DNA of 38,484 nt, from assembly GCA_051003795.1 (NCBI GenBank), contig JBPCKZ010000040.1, forward strand, positions 1-38,484. Reading direction: 5' to 3'. This DNA comes from JALYXS01 sp051003795. Its GTDB lineage: Bacteria; Acidobacteriota; Terriglobia; Bryobacterales; Bryobacteraceae. This document shows positions 34,160 through 38,484 of this stretch, piece by piece; the stretch's first letter is position 1, and each line of letters opens with the position of its first letter. The notes beneath the pieces were generated by a model that worked only from the letters and a program-made list of their open reading frames with translations, did not search any database and was not told the DNA's origin. A program made the position numbers and the translations under genes.

Positions 34160-36190
34160 GTGGAAGCCGGCGCGCGGCTCGACGCCATCAAGCGTCTGAC
34201 CTGGATCATGGCGGGCATCCTCGTCTGGGGCGCGTGCATTCTCGGCAAGCTCATTTCCCTTCAGGTAATTCACCATCGGAAGTACGTCGCGATGGCGCGT
34301 CAGCAACAGGAGCGAACGATTAGCGTCTCCGCGCCGCGCGGATCGGTGTACGACCGCAATGGGCAGGCGATGGCCTTGAGCCTGCCCGTCGATTCCGTGT
34401 TCGTCAATCCGCGGCGCGTACCCAGCATTGCCGTTGCGTCCGATATACTCGCCGATTTCCTAACTCTCGATCGCGCATCCTTATTCGCGCGGTTGAAAGA
34501 AGCCGCGGACACGCACCGCGGGTTCCTGTGGATCAAGCGCAAGATCAGCCCGGCGGAATCCGAGCGGCTGAAGAGCCTGCATTGCGAGTGGATCGAGTTC
34601 CACACGGAGGATCAGCGGACTTACCCCGGCGGCGCGGTCGCGGCCCATGTGCTCGGCTCCGTATATAAGGAAGAACAGGGCGAGGCGGGAATCGAGAAGC
34701 GGCTCGATGAGGAACTGAGCGGGCACGCCGGCAGCGAGCGGGTTTTGACCGACGTCAAGCATCGGGGCATCGATCTCGAAAATTCGGATCCAGCTCGGGA
34801 CGGAAAGCCCATCACGCTCAGCATCGACGAGCGGATTCAATACATCGCCGAGCGCGACCTCAAGGCGCAAGTAATCGCGAAGCACGCCCGCAGCGGCAGC
34901 GCGATCGTAATGAACCCTTATAACGGCGAAATTCTGGCGCTGGCAAACTATCCGACGTTCGATCCCAATAAGCCCCCAACGAAGAGCGATCCGCCGAAAG
35001 CGCGCAACGATCTTGGCGTCTCCACTCCGTTCGAACCGGGCTCGATTTTCAAAGTGATCACGTTGACCGCGGCGCTTGAGACTACGAACCTGCGGCCCGG
35101 GTCGATGATTAACTGCATGAACGGCGTGCTCCATCTGCAGGGGCGCACGATTCATGAAGCGCACGGCGAATTCGGCGTTATCACGATGGCCCAGGTGCTC
35201 GAACATTCGAGCAACATCGGCGCGATTCAGATTGGCTCCCAGGTCGGATCGAAGCGCATGTATGAATACGCGCACCGCTTCGGAATCGGACAACGTACCG
35301 GGATCGCGCTGCCCGCCGAGTCGGCCGGTAGGCTGCGCAAGTTGAGCCGGTGGGGCACGACTTCGCTCGCTTCCATCTCCATGGGACAGGAGGTAAGCGC
35401 AACTTCGATTCAACTGGCGCGGGTTTGCGCCACCATCGCGAACGGCGGATTGCTGGTTCAGCCCAAGCTGATTTTAAAGCGGGGCGACGACGTCCAGCCA
35501 ACCGAAGCGCCGCGCCGGATTATCAAACCGCAGACGGCAATCACCATGCGGCAATTGATGGAAGGCGTCGTGCTCCGGGGTACGGGCAAGACGGTCGCCA
35601 AGCTCGACGGCTACTCGTCGGCCGGCAAGACCGGAACGGCGCAGATTTTCGATGTCCCGACGCACCGGTACACGCATTTTTATAACGCATCGTTCATGGG
35701 CTTCGCGCCCGTGACAAACCCGGCGCTGGTTATGGTGGTCACCCTAAACGGCACCAACGGAAATTTGGGAATGGGAGCATTGGCGGCGGGGCCTGTATTT
35801 CATTCGGTGATGACGGAAGCGCTTCGCATTCTGGAGGTGCCGAAAGATCTGCCGGAGGATGTGCCGGAAAAGAATGAACCCGTCGATCCGGAAAAGGCCG
35901 CAGACTTGACGATTGCGGATCTCGGCTCCGCCGCGCCGAATATTCTGGAAGAAACGATAGAAGAAGCGGCGGAGACGGAAGCGGGCGAGCCGGTAATCGT
36001 AACCGTTAAGTGGGACGGACCGACAGTACCGAATTTTCAGGGTAAAACGATGCGCGCCGTGGTGGAAGAAGCATCGGAATTGGGTATGCCCGTGCTGATC
36101 GACGGCAGCGGCATCGCGCGAACGCAAATGCCGCTACCCGGAAATCCGTGGCGGCCGGGCGAACGAATCCGGGTGCAGTTCACGCGATGA
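34160..36190 (+). CDS. ftsI: Peptidoglycan transpeptidase FtsI/PBP with PASTA domain
   Basis: 676 residues from a GTG at 34160, with AAGGAG nine bases upstream. One membrane helix (about 11-37), then the dimerisation domain and the transpeptidase with 'PGSIFK' (S295, K298), 'HSSNIG' (S350, N352) and 'SAGKTGTAQ' (K490). A PASTA domain follows at about 610-676 ('VPNFQGKTMRAVVEEASELG'). Septal cross-linking is the role. Its stop overlaps murE (ATGA). Confidence 0.96.
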   Translation: MEAGARLDAIKRLTWIMAGILVWGACILGKLISLQVIHHRKYVAMARQQQERTISVSAPRGSVYDRNGQAMALSLPVDSVFVNPRRVPSIAVASDILADFLTLDRASLFARLKEAADTHRGFLWIKRKISPAESERLKSLHCEWIEFHTEDQRTYPGGAVAAHVLGSVYKEEQGEAGIEKRLDEELSGHAGSERVLTDVKHRGIDLENSDPARDGKPITLSIDERIQYIAERDLKAQVIAKHARSGSAIVMNPYNGEILALANYPTFDPNKPPTKSDPPKARNDLGVSTPFEPGSIFKVITLTAALETTNLRPGSMINCMNGVLHLQGRTIHEAHGEFGVITMAQVLEHSSNIGAIQIGSQVGSKRMYEYAHRFGIGQRTGIALPAESAGRLRKLSRWGTTSLASISMGQEVSATSIQLARVCATIANGGLLVQPKLILKRGDDVQPTEAPRRIIKPQTAITMRQLMEGVVLRGTGKTVAKLDGYSSAGKTGTAQIFDVPTHRYTHFYNASFMGFAPVTNPALVMVVTLNGTNGNLGMGALAAGPVFHSVMTEALRILEVPKDLPEDVPEKNEPVDPEKAADLTIADLGSAAPNILEETIEEAAETEAGEPVIVTVKWDGPTVPNFQGKTMRAVVEEASELGMPVLIDGSGIARTQMPLPGNPWRPGERIRVQFTR

Positions 36191-37647
36191 CCGTCGCCGA
36201 TGTGCTGGCCGGGGTCCGTCTGAAAAATCGCGTGTCCCCGGAACTGGCCCGGCGTGCGGTCGCTGGTTTGGAGTACGATTCCCGCAAGGTCGAAAACGGT
36301 TATCTATTTTTTGCGTTCTCCGGAGCGAAAGCGGATGGCCGGGAGTTCGCGGCCAAGGCGTTGGAGCGTGGAGCGGCCTCCGTGGTTAGCGAGCGTGGAC
36401 CGGGGATTGAAGTAGAACACGGTCGGCAGGCTCTGGCCGTGGCGGCGAGAAACTTCTATAAGGGGATCGACGAGCGAATTTGCCTGACCGGGATCACCGG
36501 GACCAACGGCAAGACCACGACGTCCTACCTGATCGATTCGATTTTGCGCGCGGCCGGCAAGAAGACGGCGCTGATTGGAACGATTGAATATCATCTGGGC
36601 GACCGCGTTCTTCCGGCCGTGAACACGACGCCCGAATCGCTCGATCTCTACCGGTTATTGGACGAACTGGAACGGATTGGCGGCACGCACGCGACCATGG
36701 AAGTGTCCTCGCACGCGCTCGCGCTCGGGCGCGTGTACGGCATGCACTTCCATACGGCGGTGTTTACGAATTTGACGCGGGACCATCTGGACTTCCATCA
36801 CACCATGCAAGATTACTTCGCGGCGAAGCAGATGCTTTTCTCTGGAGCCGGTGCGCCGCCGCCCGTGTTCGCGGTGGTGAACGCCGACGACCCCTACGGG
36901 ATGCAAATTCCCGTATCGCCCGGCTCGACGATCCTGCGCTATGGCATGGGCCCCGATGCCGCGGTCAAGGCGCGGCACGTTTCTTCCAGCTTCGAGGGGC
37001 TGCGGTTCGAGGTTCAGAGCGGGAAAACGCGCTTCGACGTGGAATCGCAGCTCATCGGGAAAATCAACGTCTACAACATTCTGGCGGCTTGCTGCGCGGG
37101 CTTGACGTATCAACTGCCGGTCGAGACGATTGCGCGTGGAATCGCGGATTGCCCCGAAATACCAGGCCGGTTCGAGCGGGTGGACGAAGGCCAGCCGTTC
37201 GTGGTCGTCGTGGATTACTCGCATACCGACGATGCGCTTCGAAACGCCATTCTGGTTGCTCGCGGCTTGTCGCCAAGGAGGGTGATCACGCTGTTTGGAT
37301 GCGGCGGCGACCGCGACCGGACGAAGCGCCCGGCGATGGGCGAAGCCGCCGCCGAACTAAGCGATCTCGTGGTGCTGACCAGCGACAATCCGAGATCGGA
37401 AGATCCGCTTGAGATCATGAACGACGTGATGGTGGGATTGCGGCGGAAGGACACGCCGCTGATAGTGGAGCCGGACCGCGCGGCGGCCATCAAGCGGGCG
37501 ATCGAAGAAGCGCGGCCGGGCGATTTCTTGATACTGGCCGGCAAGGGCCACGAGACTTATCAAGTATTGAAGGATCGCACCATCGCATTTGACGACCGGG
37601 CGGTGGCGCGCGAGGTGTTGCGGGACTTTGGCTATGTCAAGAAGTAG
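36187..37647 (+). CDS. murE: UDP-MurNAc-tripeptide synthetase
   Basis: 486 residues from ATG 36187. P-loop 'GITGTNGKTTTSYL' (102-115), and the specificity motif 'TSDNPRSEDP' (D400-R403). DNPR indicates meso-diaminopimelate as the added amino acid, typical of Gram-negatives. Overlaps the ftsI stop (ATGA). The inserted transposase element begins four bases after the murE stop. Confidence 0.97.
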   Translation: MTVADVLAGVRLKNRVSPELARRAVAGLEYDSRKVENGYLFFAFSGAKADGREFAAKALERGAASVVSERGPGIEVEHGRQALAVAARNFYKGIDERICLTGITGTNGKTTTSYLIDSILRAAGKKTALIGTIEYHLGDRVLPAVNTTPESLDLYRLLDELERIGGTHATMEVSSHALALGRVYGMHFHTAVFTNLTRDHLDFHHTMQDYFAAKQMLFSGAGAPPPVFAVVNADDPYGMQIPVSPGSTILRYGMGPDAAVKARHVSSSFEGLRFEVQSGKTRFDVESQLIGKINVYNILAACCAGLTYQLPVETIARGIADCPEIPGRFERVDEGQPFVVVVDYSHTDDALRNAILVARGLSPRRVITLFGCGGDRDRTKRPAMGEAAAELSDLVVLTSDNPRSEDPLEIMNDVMVGLRRKDTPLIVEPDRAAAIKRAIEEARPGDFLILAGKGHETYQVLKDRTIAFDDRAVAREVLRDFGYVKK

Positions 37648-38236
37648 GTCTTGTGGCGCGGGCACTCGTGCCTGCCGTGCCGACACTCGTGTCGTCACAG
37701 GTTTTCGCCCGGGCGCTACTCCACGGATAATCTTCCGCTTTGGAAACAACTCCCGTCTTCACGGGATTGTTCTCTATATATCCGGCGATTCGCGCGAACT
37801 CGTCTTCATTTCGCACCCAGTGATCGTAAGATTCGGCTTGCCAAAACGGCTGGCCCGTAAGACCAAGCAGCCGATTAGCCTCCCGAGCCGTAACTCCCTT
37901 CAGGGATTTCATCAGCCGGTGAGCCGGAACAAGCGGCAACAGAAGCACGTGGACGTGATTCGCCATCAGGACAAAAGGCCCGAGTTCGTAATGTCCGAGT
38001 TCGACGCCTTTGTGCAACGACGCGATCACCAACCGGGCAATCGGCTCCCGACTGAGATACAGCGGACCGGCACACGCTTTGTCCAGATACCGATCGATCC
38101 AGACGAACGCCTCTCCCGCCGTCGCTTTGCGTGGCGGAGGATACGCACCATAAGAGAGGCTCCCGGCGAGACACCAGGTCGCGAAAAGCCAGCGGTTTTC
38201 GGGTTGAATGTGAGGGAGGCGGCGGGTGTTGAACAC
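37637..38236 (-). CDS. REP-associated tyrosine transposase (RAYT)
   Basis: 199 residues from a GTG at 38236; open frame upstream to 38314 only translates the right repeat. 'LMANHVHVLLLP' (HVH at 94-96) is the HUH metal site and 'FWQAESYDHWVR' (Y137) the likely catalytic tyrosine. 'YIENNPVKTGVV..YPWSSA' is the usual C-terminal RAYT signature. The last residues run through the left repeat, so the true end of the domain is near 'AKT'. RAYTs (Y1 transposases, IS200/IS605 relatives) act on single-stranded hairpins like the flanking ones. Apparently intact. Confidence 0.85.
   Translation of the reverse strand: MFNTRRLPHIQPENRWLFATWCLAGSLSYGAYPPPRKATAGEAFVWIDRYLDKACAGPLYLSREPIARLVIASLHKGVELGHYELGPFVLMANHVHVLLLPLVPAHRLMKSLKGVTAREANRLLGLTGQPFWQAESYDHWVRNEDEFARIAGYIENNPVKTGVVSKAEDYPWSSARAKTCDDTSVGTAGTSARATRPTS
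37651..37706. repeat. Left terminal repeat with two hairpins
   Basis: Hairpin one is GGCA-CTCG-TGCC (37661-37672), extended by GCG/TGC. Hairpin two (37677-37698) has the same CTCG loop and CGACA/TGTCG core. The right copy has CCACA/TGTGG at this spot, a compensated C-G to G-C change. Confidence 0.8.
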
Positions 38237-38260
38237 ATAGAGAGTATCGGCAGTTCCGGG

Positions 38261-38316
38261 GAAAACCTGTGTCCACACGAGTGTGGACACGGCAGGCACG
38301 AGTGCCCGCGCCACAA
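38261..38316. repeat. Right terminal repeat with two hairpins
   Basis: Reverse-complement copy of the left repeat; its second stem is a perfect nine-pair helix (GTGTCCACA/TGTGGACAC, loop CTCG). Its outer edge touches the murF ATG. Confidence 0.8.
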
Positions 38317-38484
38317 ATGCGTCTCGAAATAAATGACTCCGGGCGCGTTATTGCCGTCGCCGGATGGAGCGTCGATACGCGTACGCTTCAGCCCGGCGAT
38401 CTCTTCTTTGCATTGCGCGAGGGGCACAATTACGTTCGCGCCGCTTTCGAAAGGGGCGCAGTCGCGGCGGTTGTCGAACATCGG
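38317..38484 (+). CDS. murF: UDP-MurNAc-pentapeptide synthetase, N-terminal part
   Basis: The frame runs to the window end. 'GWSVDTRTLQPGDLFFALR' and 'RAAFERGAVAAVVEH' are the MurF N-terminal domain. It begins only about 16 residues before GWSVD, shorter than most MurF, and no ribosome binding site precedes the ATG because the transposon repeat lies there. An in-frame GTG inside the repeat (38302, 38281 or 38269) is possible. MurF adds D-Ala-D-Ala in cell wall synthesis. Confidence 0.88.
   Translation, partial: MRLEINDSGRVIAVAGWSVDTRTLQPGDLFFALREGHNYVRAAFERGAVAAVVEHR

Larger units (their letters stand above)
37651..38316 (-). mobile_element. RAYT-type element between murE and murF
   Basis: A 666-base unit bounded by 56-base inverted repeats (37651-37706 and 38261-38316; 52 matches) that each contain two hairpins. 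It carries one Y1-type transposase gene on the minus strand. It starts four bases after the murE stop and ends immediately before the murF ATG. No clear target duplication is seen. Confidence 0.8.

Noticed and set aside
38237..38314. The upstream open frame of the RAYT gene as part of the protein
   Set aside because: It is the translation of the terminal repeat; RAYT proteins normally begin near the 'RRLPHIQP' segment.

Overview
The window reads as a high-GC Gram-negative chromosome segment, most likely Acidobacteriota of the Bryobacterales/Solibacter type. This is an inference from gene content: DUF1501 protein, secreted M28 peptidase, TPR lipoprotein-like and DUF362 proteins, a PASTA-tailed FtsI, many outer-membrane and secreted proteins, and a CtaA/CtaB/SCO/DUF420 cytochrome oxidase assembly set. 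No rRNA, tRNA, CRISPR array or phage is seen. Genes are packed tightly and about ten junctions are four-base start/stop overlaps (ATGA, GTGA and apparently TTGA and CTGA), which helped decide starts.

Layout. (1) 1-7692, minus strand: class III aminotransferase, a possible 32-aa ORF, Gfo/Idh/MocA oxidoreductase, secreted helix-hairpin-helix protein, TPR protein, ssb, a stand-alone LexA-like winged helix, M28 peptidase and the start of a DUF1501 gene. (2) 7713-12537, plus strand: a three-gene unit of decaheme c-type cytochrome, large outer-membrane barrel and PQQ-dependent dehydrogenase, which looks like a quinoprotein wired to a porin-cytochrome conduit. (3) 12585-14135: an eroded patch with a Uma2 nuclease, a frameshifted ankyrin pseudogene and a remnant of a cytosine-5 DNA methyltransferase. 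(4) 14136-17475: a radical SAM selenoprotein whose in-frame TGA gives the tail C-U-A-E-P and is followed by a bacterial SECIS-like hairpin, divergent from nadA-moaA.

(5) 17507-30048, minus strand, one long co-oriented run: aroC, def, fmt, argJ, a small secreted NTF2-like protein, a cupredoxin-type lipoprotein, ctaA, ctaB, SCO, DUF420, hslV, hslU, then a BsuBI/PstI-type restriction-modification pair. (6) 30159-31992, plus strand: a squalene-cyclase-repeat protein and a DUF362 gene that carries a one-base frameshift near its end. (7) 32126-38484, plus strand: the division and cell wall cluster mraZ-rsmH-ftsL-ftsI-murE-murF, with a recognisable promoter and MraZ-type operator boxes, and a REP-associated tyrosine transposase element with 56-bp inverted ends sitting exactly in the murE-murF junction.

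The strongest unusual signals are the selenocysteine radical SAM protein (a normal gene caller would end it 12 codons early), the RAYT element that abuts the murF start, and the cytochrome/barrel/quinoprotein operon.
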